Assembly: GCF_020881035.1 (NCBI RefSeq)
Contig: NZ_JAJITC010000007.1
Location: 186,001-250,000 of the forward strand
Origin: Paraburkholderia translucens
GTDB lineage: Bacteria > Pseudomonadota > Gammaproteobacteria > Burkholderiales > Burkholderiaceae
DNA length: 64,000 bases
Direction: 5' to 3'
Shown: positions 52,225-61,664 of the stretch, piece by piece
How the letters are laid out: the number at the start of each line of letters is the position of its first letter
How positions within the stretch are numbered: position 1 is the first letter of the stretch
Program-made: the position numbers and the translations under genes
Notes under the pieces: model-generated
The model's database searches: none
Told to the model about the DNA's origin: nothing
What the model saw: only the letters and a program-made list of their open reading frames with translations

Positions 52225-54993
52225 CTATTGTCCGCCTGGCCGTTTCTGACCGTCGGAACGGCCAGCACCGAGTGCCTCGAGCAACGGCCGCAAGGCATCC
52301 AGTTCCGCGCCGAAGCCGCTCCAGTCGCCCGCCTTCAGTCGCTCGAGGGCGCGGTCATAGTGGGCAAGTGCCTCTCGCGCGCGGGCATCCACTGTGCCTC
52401 GTTGCGGCGATGCCGTTGGCGCGGTCTCCTTGAAAAGCGCCGCAAGGGCTTCGCTCAGGCTGTCCTCCATCACCACACGGTCACCATAGGCGGCGATCAC
52501 TCGCTTCAGCTCCGGCAACTGACCGGACGCCGCGCGCAGATAGAGCGGAGAAACGTAGAGGATCGAGTTCTCGATCGGCACTACGACAAGATGACCGCGA
52601 ATCACGCGTGAGCCCATCTGGTTCCAAAGCGAGATCTGCTGTGAGATCTCGGTATTCTGCTGAATACGTGCTTCGATCTGAAACGGCCCAAAGATCAGCT
52701 TGTCCTTGGGAAAGACATACACGATCAGCTTGCCGTACCCGGATGGATCGCAACGCGCCGCCAGCCAGGCAATCATGTTCTCCCGCTGGCTCGGCACCAT
52801 CGGCAGCATGAGGATGAACTCGGCGCGTGCGTCGCCGGGGAGTCGCATGATCGTGTAGTACGGCGGCATCGTGCTAGCGGCGCTCCCGTCATCCATTCCG
52901 GCCAGCTCCCGGGGAAACTGCCACAGATCCTCGCGGTTGTAGAAGACTTCTGGCACATCCATGTGATAGGCGCGGTAGAGCTGCGCCTGGATTAGAAACA
53001 GGTCTTCGGGGTAGCGGATATGACGCCGCAGCTCCGGTGGCATCGACTCCAAAGGCTTGAACAAACCTGGGAAGATGCGCTCGTATGTGCGCAGGAGCGG
53101 ATCGGCGGGATCGCTGACATAGAAATCGACCGTGCCGTTGTACGCGTCGACCACGACTTTGACCGCGTTGCGGATGTAATTGCCGCCGTCGCCGAATCCC
53201 GGGCGGGAGTAAGGAAACCAACGGCTAACGGTGTAGGCGTCCTGGATCCAGAACAGGCGCCCGTTGCTTGCGACGACGTAGGGGTCGCGGTCGAGAGTCA
53301 GGAACGGAGCGACCGTACGCACGCGGTCCTGAATGTTGCGGTGAAGCAGGATCCGGCTCTGGTCCGTGATATAGCCGCTCAGCAGGATGTTCGGATCGTC
53401 GAGCTGCCAGGCGAACAGACTGCGGCGCGCCACACCGCCGACCTCGACGCCGTCGCGCCCGCTATACGTCGTGTAGGCATTAGCCGGCCGTTGAGGATAG
53501 TCGAACTCGGCTACATTGCCATTCACGATCACATAGTCCTGCCGGCCCTCGCTGAAATAGAGACGCGGTTCGCGAATGTCCGGGCCGCCGTTGGAGACGG
53601 GCGGAATATCGTGCAGATAAAAAAACGGTAAGCCTTCAGCGGATTTCTCGGTGACCGGCGACATCACGACGCCAATACCGTGAGTAAAGATAAGGTGCAA
53701 GTTCACCCAGGTTTGGGCGTTGGGCGGAAGCATCGCCGGATCCAGTTCGCGTGCCGACAGCATCACCTGCCTGTATCCGGTGTCAAGCTGATAGCGGTCG
53801 ATGTCCACCGAAAGAAATTTGTAGTAAGTCCTGATCTCCTGCAACTGTGCGTAGGTATCCATCAATGGTTGCACGTCCCATAGCCGGATGTTATCGATGG
53901 TCGGCCGATTCGCTTGCAGTGAGTCCAACGTCAATCCCTGCTCGGCCTCGAACGGTTTCACCTCGATCTTGGCGAGGTCGTAGGCCTGGCGCGTCAGCGC
54001 GATAGTGTTCGCGATATAGGGTGTTTCCAGTTTCAGTTCGCTCGGTTTGACATAGAAGCGCTGAAACAGCGCTGGATAGATCACAGCGAACCCTAACGAA
54101 CTGCCGAAGACCAGCAGCACGAGAACGGCAGGCTGCATGTAGCTGCGGCGGCGCATGTTGATCCAAAGGGCAACCGATGAGACCGCGGCAAGACCGACCA
54201 GCATCCACAGGACCGGCAACTCGACGTGGACATCGGTATAGCTGGCGCCGACCACGACGCCGTTGTCGCCATAGAGCAGCAGAAAGCGGTCGAGCCACCA
54301 CGACCAGGCCATCACCGCAAAGAACAAACCGAGCAGTGCGGAACCGTGAGTGATCGCGGCGGCCGACAGCGTTCGCGGTGGCCGTTCCAGCGCGATGTCA
54401 CCGCGCAACGCGTAGACAACAACTGCCACGATCGCGGTGCAGAAGGTCAGCCGCAGCAGCCAGTTTTTGAGCGCGGCATACGCGGGAAGCGAGAAGAGAT
54501 AAAAGCCGATATCCCTCTCAAAGATCGGATCGCGCTGACCAACGGGCACCTGATAAATGAAGCGAAGCGCGATCTCCCAGTTCGAGACTTCGCCAACGGC
54601 GATGAGCAAACCAATGACGACCGCGGCGCAGGCAATCGTGGCGCGCCAGGGAACGCGCGGCGCGATCAGTTCGGACAGATCGCCGGCGACTTCCGTCGCA
54701 CGCCACGGCGCGAGTGCTTCCGCTCGCAAGATATTGACGTCCCTCGCATAACGGTGCGCCACCATCCCGGACAGCCCTATCGCTGCTGCCGAGACTGCGA
54801 ACACCGTGGCAAACAGCAGCGCTCTCGCGGAAAGAATGGTCCAAAAAACGCCACCATAGCCGATCGAAGAGAACCACAGCCAGTCGACCAGGATGCCGGT
54901 GATGCGTCCGACGACGATCAGCGCCGCGATGACGGCCATCGCGACGATTGCATAACGTCGCAGGCGCACGCCGGACTTCGGTCCCGACCGCAT
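52225..54993 (-). CDS. UPF0182 family large membrane protein
   Basis: 922 residues, matching the family's usual 900-1000. Seven to eight hydrophobic segments occupy the first ~310 residues (VDWLWFSSIGYGGVFWTILSARALLF near 35), followed by a large soluble domain of about 550 residues with conserved stretches (QRFYVKPSELKLETPYIANTI, FPGLFKPLESMPPELRRHIRYPEDLF, IARIQQNTEISQQISLWNQMGS-like RIQQNTEISQQ). The family (COG1615) is widespread and uncharacterised. The last ~40 residues are a variable tail. It is monocistronic. Confidence 0.9.
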   Translation of the reverse strand: MRSGPKSGVRLRRYAIVAMAVIAALIVVGRITGILVDWLWFSSIGYGGVFWTILSARALLFATVFAVSAAAIGLSGMVAHRYARDVNILRAEALAPWRATEVAGDLSELIAPRVPWRATIACAAVVIGLLIAVGEVSNWEIALRFIYQVPVGQRDPIFERDIGFYLFSLPAYAALKNWLLRLTFCTAIVAVVVYALRGDIALERPPRTLSAAAITHGSALLGLFFAVMAWSWWLDRFLLLYGDNGVVVGASYTDVHVELPVLWMLVGLAAVSSVALWINMRRRSYMQPAVLVLLVFGSSLGFAVIYPALFQRFYVKPSELKLETPYIANTIALTRQAYDLAKIEVKPFEAEQGLTLDSLQANRPTIDNIRLWDVQPLMDTYAQLQEIRTYYKFLSVDIDRYQLDTGYRQVMLSARELDPAMLPPNAQTWVNLHLIFTHGIGVVMSPVTEKSAEGLPFFYLHDIPPVSNGGPDIREPRLYFSEGRQDYVIVNGNVAEFDYPQRPANAYTTYSGRDGVEVGGVARRSLFAWQLDDPNILLSGYITDQSRILLHRNIQDRVRTVAPFLTLDRDPYVVASNGRLFWIQDAYTVSRWFPYSRPGFGDGGNYIRNAVKVVVDAYNGTVDFYVSDPADPLLRTYERIFPGLFKPLESMPPELRRHIRYPEDLFLIQAQLYRAYHMDVPEVFYNREDLWQFPRELAGMDDGSAASTMPPYYTIMRLPGDARAEFILMLPMVPSQRENMIAWLAARCDPSGYGKLIVYVFPKDKLIFGPFQIEARIQQNTEISQQISLWNQMGSRVIRGHLVVVPIENSILYVSPLYLRAASGQLPELKRVIAAYGDRVVMEDSLSEALAALFKETAPTASPQRGTVDARAREALAHYDRALERLKAGDWSGFGAELDALRPLLEALGAGRSDGQKRPGGQ

Positions 54994-55316
54994 GGTCCCT
55001 CCTGTGCTTGCCGTCGCCCAAGCACCGCTGCGATCGGATCAATCGCGCACTGCCGGACCGGTTGATTTATTGTAGTTCGATGCGTGCCCGGAGTCCGCCG
55101 CCGAAACCACGAATCGCCGACGAGAACCAGCGGGGCCGGCAAGTACCGGGCCCGCTGGTTGCTGTCAATGATCGGTCAAGCCAGGCGCCCTGTCGATTCA
55201 GACTGTGGCGCTCGCGATTACACCTCCTGATTCCCGCCAGATGGTAGATGAACTCGGTTAGCTTCCGTACACCTAATTAAATGACTTCCAATCTGTCCGA
55301 GTCATCGATGATGTCC
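54994..55316. other. Intergenic region without a recognised element
   Basis: 323 bp between the UPF0182 start and the end of the dehalogenase gene, both on the minus strand. AT-richer near 55240-55310. No gene, repeat or U-run terminator identified. Confidence 0.35.
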
Positions 55317-56228
55317 TTACAGCGTTAGCCTTTGTTCCGGGCTCCCGGAATTTGCTCCCAGTCCACGTAGCCACTCGCTGAGTTTGGCACCGATTACATC
55401 TGGATGATCTTCCTGCAAGTAGTGAATTCCCGCTCCAAGCTCTACAACCTGGCAACCCTTGATATTACTTGCAAAACGTTTCGCGACCGAAGGCGACACC
55501 AAAGCGCCAGGCGTCGCCGTGAAAAGCAGCTTCGGGTAAGAAGACTGCGCTAGCGCACGGTGTGCGCTTTCCATGGTTGAGTACACATCTGCTGGTTTTC
55601 CCTCGATGGGCAGCTCGTTCGGGAAACGCCATGTGGGTCGCCGTGACTCGGCAGTAGGAAACGGTGCGCGATAAACAGACATCTCTTCATCCGTGAGTTT
55701 GCGCACCATTCCTCCGGGAAGAACCTGCTCCACAAAAGCGTTGTCTTCCAGAATCATCTGCTCGCCCACCACCGGCGTCCTGAACTTCGGGAAATTCTCC
55801 CGCGCATTCTCGTGAAAATCATCCCATGTCGGCATTGGCCAGATGAACTCCATGAAGGCAAGCCCGCGCATGAATTCCGGCCGACGAGCCGCCAGGTGAA
55901 AGGCCAAGGCCGTCCCCCAGTCCTGCGCGATGACGAATGCCGATGAGATTCCCGCATTGGCGAGAAACGCGTCCAGGTATCGGACATGATCCGCAAATCG
56001 ATACTCGATGTCCGGCTTTCCCGATTGGCCGAACCCAATGAGATCCGGCGCGATGCAGTGTGCGACGGGCGCAACCAGCGGAATGATCTTCCGCCATATG
56101 TACGACGAGGTCGGGTTTCCATGCAGAAAAAGCGCGACCGCCGCCTCCGGATTTCCCGCTTCCCGATAGGCCATGGTGGAATCGAGAACATTTAAGTGGG
56201 GCAATTCAACATCAAAATGCGGAGTCAT
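55317..56228 (-). CDS. Haloalkane dehalogenase, HLD-II type
   Basis: 303 residues from the ATG at 56228, which overlaps the TetR stop (ATGA). Alpha/beta-hydrolase with the complete HLD-II active site: halide-binding N38 (HGNP) and W104, nucleophile D103 (QDWG), catalytic acid E127 (AFMEFIWP) and base H269 (GIHYLQEDHP). These match the DhaA residues N41, D106, W107, E130 and H272 with a constant offset of three. It hydrolyses haloalkanes to alcohol and halide in the cytoplasm. The natural substrate is unknown. Coupling to a TetR gene suggests ligand-induced expression. Confidence 0.93.
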   Translation of the reverse strand: MTPHFDVELPHLNVLDSTMAYREAGNPEAAVALFLHGNPTSSYIWRKIIPLVAPVAHCIAPDLIGFGQSGKPDIEYRFADHVRYLDAFLANAGISSAFVIAQDWGTALAFHLAARRPEFMRGLAFMEFIWPMPTWDDFHENARENFPKFRTPVVGEQMILEDNAFVEQVLPGGMVRKLTDEEMSVYRAPFPTAESRRPTWRFPNELPIEGKPADVYSTMESAHRALAQSSYPKLLFTATPGALVSPSVAKRFASNIKGCQVVELGAGIHYLQEDHPDVIGAKLSEWLRGLGANSGSPEQRLTL

Positions 56229-56815
56229 TTTTGATCCTTGAATATGGTCTGAAAGACGATGTTCTTGAAGCGGTCGAGTGCGGCAGGCCCGCGTTCGACC
56301 TTCATACGAAGAATTGCACCTTCCCATGAGGCAAGGAGGAATTCGGCGAGATCGACCGGATCAAATGCTGAATCAATTTCACCGGCACGTTGCGCCTCCG
56401 CGATGCACGACGCAAACGGACCGCGCCATTCCTGGAATATCGCCTCCAGCCTTTCGCGCAAACGTTCGCTCTGGGAAGCGGTCTCAAGGCTGAAGTCGCC
56501 GATCAGGCAACCGCGGTTCCACTTGTCGTCTGCCAATACGGCGCTGATGATGTCGAGATACCGTCGCAACCGCTGTCGGGGAGTCAGGCTCTGGTCGCAC
56601 AAAGCCTGGCTGACGAGTTCTTTTGTATGCGCGAAGTAGCGATTGAGTACCTCTTCCGCGAACGCCTCCTTCGAACGGAAGTGATTGGTGAAGGAGCCGT
56701 GTGGAGCGGCCGCCGCTGCGCAGATGTCGCGCACACTCGCCCCCTCGTACCCCGTCTGGAGCATCATCTTGAGGCCTGCATTCAGAATGTCTTCGCGGAA
56801 TGATCGTTTGCTCAT
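56225..56815 (-). CDS. TetR-family regulator coupled to the dehalogenase
   Basis: 196 residues from the ATG at 56815. The N-terminal HTH is canonical: ILNAGLKMMLQTGYEGASVRDICAAAAAPHGSFTNHFRSKEAFAEEVL (about 9-57), and the C-terminal ligand domain resembles the AcuR/YcdC-like TetR_C subgroup (GCLIGDFSLE near 97). A strong promoter lies 32-59 bp upstream. Its stop overlaps the dehalogenase start, so it should repress its own operon. Confidence 0.9.
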   Translation of the reverse strand: MSKRSFREDILNAGLKMMLQTGYEGASVRDICAAAAAPHGSFTNHFRSKEAFAEEVLNRYFAHTKELVSQALCDQSLTPRQRLRRYLDIISAVLADDKWNRGCLIGDFSLETASQSERLRERLEAIFQEWRGPFASCIAEAQRAGEIDSAFDPVDLAEFLLASWEGAILRMKVERGPAALDRFKNIVFQTIFKDQK

Positions 56816-56846
56816 GGCGGCAATACAGTCGTGCGTATTGAGCGGA

Positions 56847-56874
56847 AATATAGTCGCGTGAACTGTGATGTCAA
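56847..56874 (-). promoter_or_regulatory. Sigma70 promoter of the tetR-dehalogenase operon
   Basis: On the minus strand TTGACA (56874-56869) and TATATT (56852-56847) are separated by 16 bases, one of the best consensus promoters in the window, about 32 bp before the TetR ATG. Confidence 0.65.
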
Positions 56875-57025
56875 GTTGTATTTTTGGAGATCCGGGATGT
56901 CGGCTTAGGCAGGCAAACGGCACTGAGCGGCTTTCGACAAGGTGCATGCCGAATTCCACGCCGCCAGCATTACAAAACCGTCAAGGTCGTCATCTCACGA
57001 TGTTCCGCAGGCGGCGGTACACGCA

Positions 57026-59608
57026 TCAACTCGCAATCCTCAACCGGATGGTCTTGGCGGAATTAACGGCGCGCACCTCGATCACCATCGGATCTGGAAG
57101 CGCTCGAGATTTCTGAGGACTCGGTTCGGAGACGAGCGGCCGCAGCAATTGGGCACTGTCTGGTGCTAGTCCGACCCGCGTGTGCGCGCCAGGTGCGAGG
57201 TGGAACCAGTTGTCCTGGGGCAGCATGTCTGGCGCGGAAATTTGAACGAAGCGCGCCACGCAAACCGTGCGAATGTTCACCCACCACTGCCCGTCACAAC
57301 ACTCCGCGGTCGCTTCAAGGCCAATATCGCCGCGCTCAAAGACGCTCGGGTGCGTCCGATCGGGAAAATAGAACGCCTGAGACAAAAGCGCACTGCTATC
57401 TAGGGAGTACATGGAGGCGATCACCGTATCGTGCTCGCGCGGACCAAACTGATAGGCGTAAGTGAAGTCGAAAAATCGGCCAAGCAATTCAACCGAGTTG
57501 ATTCGAACTCCGCCGTGGCGCTCGACGCTGAGGTCACGGTGCGCGCGAACGAGTGGGACTCTACCGTCTCGCAGCGCAACCACTTCGACCCGCACATTGA
57601 GCGCGTGCTGGCTATCATTGAGCAAGTGAATGTCAAGGCCGTTGAGCCCTTCGTCCAGCAAGAGGATCTGCCGCGGCTGTAGCGAGTGACGCATCGCATA
57701 CCACGGGGATTTGGGACGCAGGTATGCATCGACGATGCCCCAGCCGGCACCTGGCATGACGTCCTGAAACTGCCAGGCAAGCGCACCCGAACATCGTGAA
57801 CCAATGCGCCGCCATTCCGAGAAGGTCTCGCTGAACAGATCGGCGATGACCGCACGTGACAATTCCAGGTAGCGAGCCGGATCCTGACTTCGCAGACGAG
57901 CCGGATCCTGTGCGTACAGTTCGCGCAGGTAATGATCGCGCACGTCGTCGAAGTCCCAGGATGCACCCGGGTCGCGCGGCGCCGCGGTTTTCCAGCGCGG
58001 CTCGTGAGTCATCGGAGAGCCGATCGCATCCAGGGTTGCGTCGCATGGCACGTTCGCAAACGCGAGGCATTCACTGGCAAACCGCACCTCGGCGCGGCGT
58101 GCGTCGTGCAGTGGCCGGCGATACGCGCCGACACCGTAGTAGTGCGATACGCCTTCTCGCGGATAGAACGGTAGCGGATCGCCGCACGGCGAGTCGGAAA
58201 CGTAGATCGCGTCTGGGCGATGGAGCGCTGCAATGTCGGCAAGCCTCTGCGCTGTCAGCTCGACTTGCCGTTGAGTGGCATCGAGTCCGACCATGGCCGC
58301 CTGCTGCGCGATTTCGCTGCCGCCGCAAAGCACCGCGAGCGACGGATTGGCGCCGCGACGCTCGAGAAATTGAATCGCCTCCTGCTCGACTGAAGCGACA
58401 AAGCATGGATCGGCCGATGGATAGTCGAAGTTGGCAAACATGAAATCCTGCCAAACCAATAGCCCCATTTCGTCGCATAAAGCGTAGAAGGCATCATCCT
58501 CATACACCATGGTGCCGGCAACGCGAATCATGTTGAACCCAGCCGCTTTGGCCAGATCCAGATAGTGCCGGTAGATGGACGTGCCGGCGTGCAAACGCAG
58601 TGGGTCTGCGCTGCTCCAGCACGCTCCACGTGCGAAGATCGGAAGACCGTTGACCGACAGCGCGAAGCCCCGTTCGTCATGCCCGCGGTCAACGGCGAGC
58701 GTGCGAAAGCCGGTTCGTCCCAACGGCAGCGACGCGCGCGCGATCCGTACCGTGACGTCATATAAAGTGGGTTCGCCATGCGTGTGTGGCCACCAAAGCT
58801 TGACGTTGGCCACAGTGAGTTCGGCGTGGAATGTGTATGCGTCGCGCTGAACGAAGGGGGTTTCATGGCCGCCGCAACTCAGGCGGGCATCGAGCGTGCC
58901 ATTGATTGGGGCAGCCAGTCTAAGCGTGACGTCGATAACTCCGTCGCGGCCTCGCACGAAGGAACGCAGCGAGTGCTGCCAGATCACCGGCGGCCCATCC
59001 GGATCTACGACCTCGATGTCGCGCCAGGGTCCAATGGGTTCTATCGAGGGGAACCAGCCTGGCATGTGACCAAGCAACGTCGTTCGTATCCCGCGCAACC
59101 CAGGCGCATCAACGAGACGGGTCCGCCAACGCGCTCTTCGCGCCGGCACGGCGGCTTGCAAATGACGGTCCATGGAACGGAAGCATAGATATAGCGTATT
59201 AGCTTCCGGACTCAGGTCAACCACCGTCTCATGTGAGACGAACATGTTGGCCGAGCGCAGTAACAAGGTGTCGTTGAACCACACTTCGGCGATCGTGGCG
59301 AGGCCATGTAGCCGGATCAGGCGGCGCCCAGTGCCAGACAGGTTCAATCGATACCAGTAGTCGTATGAGCCCAGCGGCGTCGGATCGAGCGGATCGAACC
59401 TGCCAGCCAGGGCAAGCTCATGTGCCACTGTACCTGGCACCGTCGCATCCATCCAGTTGGCCGATTCGGTCTCCGCTATATCTCGCGGTTGCGCTGCCGC
59501 GCCGGCGGGGGTAGCGCGCATTTTCCAGCCTTGCATGCGGCGTGCAGGTCGCGAGCCTGCTAACGTCGCTGCGTGGCACGGCGTCGATACGACGGATCCA
59601 TCAGTCAT
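57026..59608 (-). CDS. GH2 beta-mannosidase-like protein of the aminoacyl-carrier-protein operon
   Basis: 860 residues from the ATG at 59608, which overlaps the DUF1839 stop (ATGA). Beta-mannosidase layout: jelly-roll about 40-200 (WMDATVPGTVAHEL), sandwich about 205-300, TIM barrel about 310-600. The acid/base is E432 in LCGGSEIAQQ, where mannosidases have GNNE, and the nucleophile is E513 in FASECLAF. Thus the catalytic glutamates are kept but the neighbouring Asn residues are not. There is no signal peptide, so it acts in the cytoplasm. Operon position suggests it trims or transfers a sugar on the pathway product. Substrate unknown. Confidence 0.85.
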   Translation of the reverse strand: MTDGSVVSTPCHAATLAGSRPARRMQGWKMRATPAGAAAQPRDIAETESANWMDATVPGTVAHELALAGRFDPLDPTPLGSYDYWYRLNLSGTGRRLIRLHGLATIAEVWFNDTLLLRSANMFVSHETVVDLSPEANTLYLCFRSMDRHLQAAVPARRARWRTRLVDAPGLRGIRTTLLGHMPGWFPSIEPIGPWRDIEVVDPDGPPVIWQHSLRSFVRGRDGVIDVTLRLAAPINGTLDARLSCGGHETPFVQRDAYTFHAELTVANVKLWWPHTHGEPTLYDVTVRIARASLPLGRTGFRTLAVDRGHDERGFALSVNGLPIFARGACWSSADPLRLHAGTSIYRHYLDLAKAAGFNMIRVAGTMVYEDDAFYALCDEMGLLVWQDFMFANFDYPSADPCFVASVEQEAIQFLERRGANPSLAVLCGGSEIAQQAAMVGLDATQRQVELTAQRLADIAALHRPDAIYVSDSPCGDPLPFYPREGVSHYYGVGAYRRPLHDARRAEVRFASECLAFANVPCDATLDAIGSPMTHEPRWKTAAPRDPGASWDFDDVRDHYLRELYAQDPARLRSQDPARYLELSRAVIADLFSETFSEWRRIGSRCSGALAWQFQDVMPGAGWGIVDAYLRPKSPWYAMRHSLQPRQILLLDEGLNGLDIHLLNDSQHALNVRVEVVALRDGRVPLVRAHRDLSVERHGGVRINSVELLGRFFDFTYAYQFGPREHDTVIASMYSLDSSALLSQAFYFPDRTHPSVFERGDIGLEATAECCDGQWWVNIRTVCVARFVQISAPDMLPQDNWFHLAPGAHTRVGLAPDSAQLLRPLVSEPSPQKSRALPDPMVIEVRAVNSAKTIRLRIAS

Positions 59609-60693
59609 GGAATAAGCAAGGGGTTGTGCTGTGAAACCTGCGTATCCCCTTTCACCTGAGCCTCGATGCCGGTCGGCAAAAATACCTTGCAGAGACCGTC
59701 GACAAGCGATTCGTAGGCATGTTCCAGTATGTCGAGGCTGCTTTCCCCACCATCCTCTCTGCCTCGCGCGCTGGCTCGTGCGAGGCGGAATTCCAGTACC
59801 ATCGACTCGGACGCGATGGTATCGGACGCCGCGATTTGCGCGCCGAGCATCCCGGCGTCGCTGTCGCCGCTCGCGTCGAGCCAACGCAGATAGCGACCGA
59901 GCAGGTCGAAATTCGAGCCGAGTTGTCTGAGCGTGTTGAACGAGTACGCGTGAAAGTACGATGTCGGCCGCGAGGCGATTTCTTTGGCATCGCGGGCAAA
60001 AGCCTGCCGAAACGCTCCAATAGGATTCACGTTGGGTCTGCGCTGAAGGTGTAGCCGAAGCAGTGCGCGAGAAGTGTCGCGCAACCGTATTCCTGAGAGT
60101 GGCTCAAAGCGACGTTTCCCGCATTCGACATACGGAGCGAGAGGCAACCCGCCGGCTGATCCGAGATTCAGCAACGCATCGTAGTCGGAAGCAGTCGCGA
60201 GATAGTAGCCGGAGTTATGAAAGTAACCAAGTTGGCGGCCGACCGGGTCGATTGCGTCGATACAAATCGTAGTCTTGGTGTGCTGTTCCCGATAGCTTGC
60301 GCCTTGCGTGTCCGGTAAATAGCACGCGTCGACTTCAACCATCATCACATTGCCGCGCGCCACCTGTTTCTCGACATGAAGATGAAGTGGCTCGAAGATA
60401 GCGTGTTCCTGTACGACTACGCCGTACAACAGTTCGAGATCGGCAAGGGGGAACTTGAAAAACGTGAATTGATCGCCCTCAAAATCCATTGCGACAGTGA
60501 AGGGCAACGCAGCGTGCGGATCCAAACCCCACCGCGAAAGCACCTCGATCCACATATCCACATAGCAATTGCTTTGCCTCCAGATCATCTGTGGGCCGTG
60601 CAACGGATGAGGGCGATAGTCGATAGCCCGTTGCCGCGCCTCGCGAATCTGGTCGGCGCCCGGATCGCATGCCTGAGCAAACAGGTTGCTCAT
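59605..60693 (-). CDS. DUF1839 family protein
   Basis: 362 residues from the ATG at 60693, overlapping the ligase stop (ATGA). It is collinear with the DUF1839 family, known almost only beside amino acid:[carrier protein] ligases. Conserved-looking blocks are SNCYVDMWIEVLSRWGLDPHAALPF (about 42-66), GDQFTFFKFPLADLELLYG and KTTICIDAIDPVGRQLGYFHNSGYY. The YVDMWI and YFHNSGYY parts recall cysteine-peptidase-like BtrH-type domains, which transfer acyl groups from carrier proteins, so acyl transfer of the loaded amino acid is a reasonable but unproven role. Confidence 0.8.
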   Translation of the reverse strand: MSNLFAQACDPGADQIREARQRAIDYRPHPLHGPQMIWRQSNCYVDMWIEVLSRWGLDPHAALPFTVAMDFEGDQFTFFKFPLADLELLYGVVVQEHAIFEPLHLHVEKQVARGNVMMVEVDACYLPDTQGASYREQHTKTTICIDAIDPVGRQLGYFHNSGYYLATASDYDALLNLGSAGGLPLAPYVECGKRRFEPLSGIRLRDTSRALLRLHLQRRPNVNPIGAFRQAFARDAKEIASRPTSYFHAYSFNTLRQLGSNFDLLGRYLRWLDASGDSDAGMLGAQIAASDTIASESMVLEFRLARASARGREDGGESSLDILEHAYESLVDGLCKVFLPTGIEAQVKGDTQVSQHNPLLIP

Positions 60694-61664
60694 GGTCTCT
60701 TCCACAACACATCGCGAACGGTTTGTGGCCACCGAGCTATATCAAAGCCGTGGTGTTTGAAAAGCGCCAGCGTGAGCCTTTCCAGACCGAAGCCGACACA
60801 GCCGGTATGAGCGACGCCAAGGTCATGGGTCTTGATTCCCCACAACAGGCCAAAGTGGTCCACGTGATAGTTGAAACTCAGGCAGGCGGTGAGCTTGTCC
60901 GCACTTTCGATAGGAATCAGTAACTCGAACTTTAGACTTTGCTCGCGCTGACTATGCGCGGCAATCTTGCCGCCTCGTCCAAAGAACGGGTCATTGGCCA
61001 GGTCGATGCTGTTGGGCAATTCAAGCAATTTCGCCAGACGTGTTCCGCGCTCGATCCACTCGCTTCGAAATGCCATGATTTGCGCGGGCGTGCCAAACCT
61101 CACATATTCGCGCATCCGGAACAATTGCATGCGGGTCGGATCGAGCGACGGTTCATGGCGGAAGCAATACGAGAAAACGTCGACTGTATTGCCCTGCTCC
61201 GGCAACGAACCCCGTTGCGCGATGACTGGATATACCGGGTAGCAAGCAGCTGGGGTCATGACGACGTACGTCGGCTTCTGGTACTCAGTCCAGTCGTCGC
61301 CGCGGTCGAGACATTGCAAAACGCGTTGCTGTTCGTGCTCACCGCCGCAAAAACTGTGAACGGTTCCCGCAAGTTGCGGGAAGCCTTTCAAATATTCACT
61401 ACGCTCGAACTCAATGCGGCTCATGGCCGGTGGAAAGCGCAACACCTCGGCATTCTGATCGGCACCGAGGCGGGTGACCAGCGAATCGATGGCCTCGACC
61501 ACTCGTTCAAACCGCTCGTCTCGACCGAATAGCCCCTGCACACCCGTCGGTATCAACAATCCCGCCTGAACCAACGCATCTCTCAGTGAATTGACGCCGG
61601 TTCGGTCATCGCTGGTGTTGAATCCACTGAAAGGACGCTCTTTAACGGCAACTGATTCATCCAT
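60690..61664 (-). CDS. Amino acid:[carrier protein] ligase (seryl-tRNA-synthetase-like)
   Basis: 324 residues. It is a class-II aminoacyl-tRNA-synthetase catalytic core without a tRNA-binding domain. Motif 2 is FRHEP...FRMREYVRFG (about 168-191) and motif 3 VGFGLERLTLALF (290-302). Zinc ligands C141, E186 and C289 align, with a constant offset of ten, to those I recall for the Bradyrhizobium enzyme (C131, E176, C279), which loads glycine or alanine onto a carrier protein's phosphopantetheine. The neighbouring carrier-protein gene fits. Its start overlaps the flavoprotein stop by one base. Confidence 0.92.
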   Translation of the reverse strand: MDESVAVKERPFSGFNTSDDRTGVNSLRDALVQAGLLIPTGVQGLFGRDERFERVVEAIDSLVTRLGADQNAEVLRFPPAMSRIEFERSEYLKGFPQLAGTVHSFCGGEHEQQRVLQCLDRGDDWTEYQKPTYVVMTPAACYPVYPVIAQRGSLPEQGNTVDVFSYCFRHEPSLDPTRMQLFRMREYVRFGTPAQIMAFRSEWIERGTRLAKLLELPNSIDLANDPFFGRGGKIAAHSQREQSLKFELLIPIESADKLTACLSFNYHVDHFGLLWGIKTHDLGVAHTGCVGFGLERLTLALFKHHGFDIARWPQTVRDVLWKRP

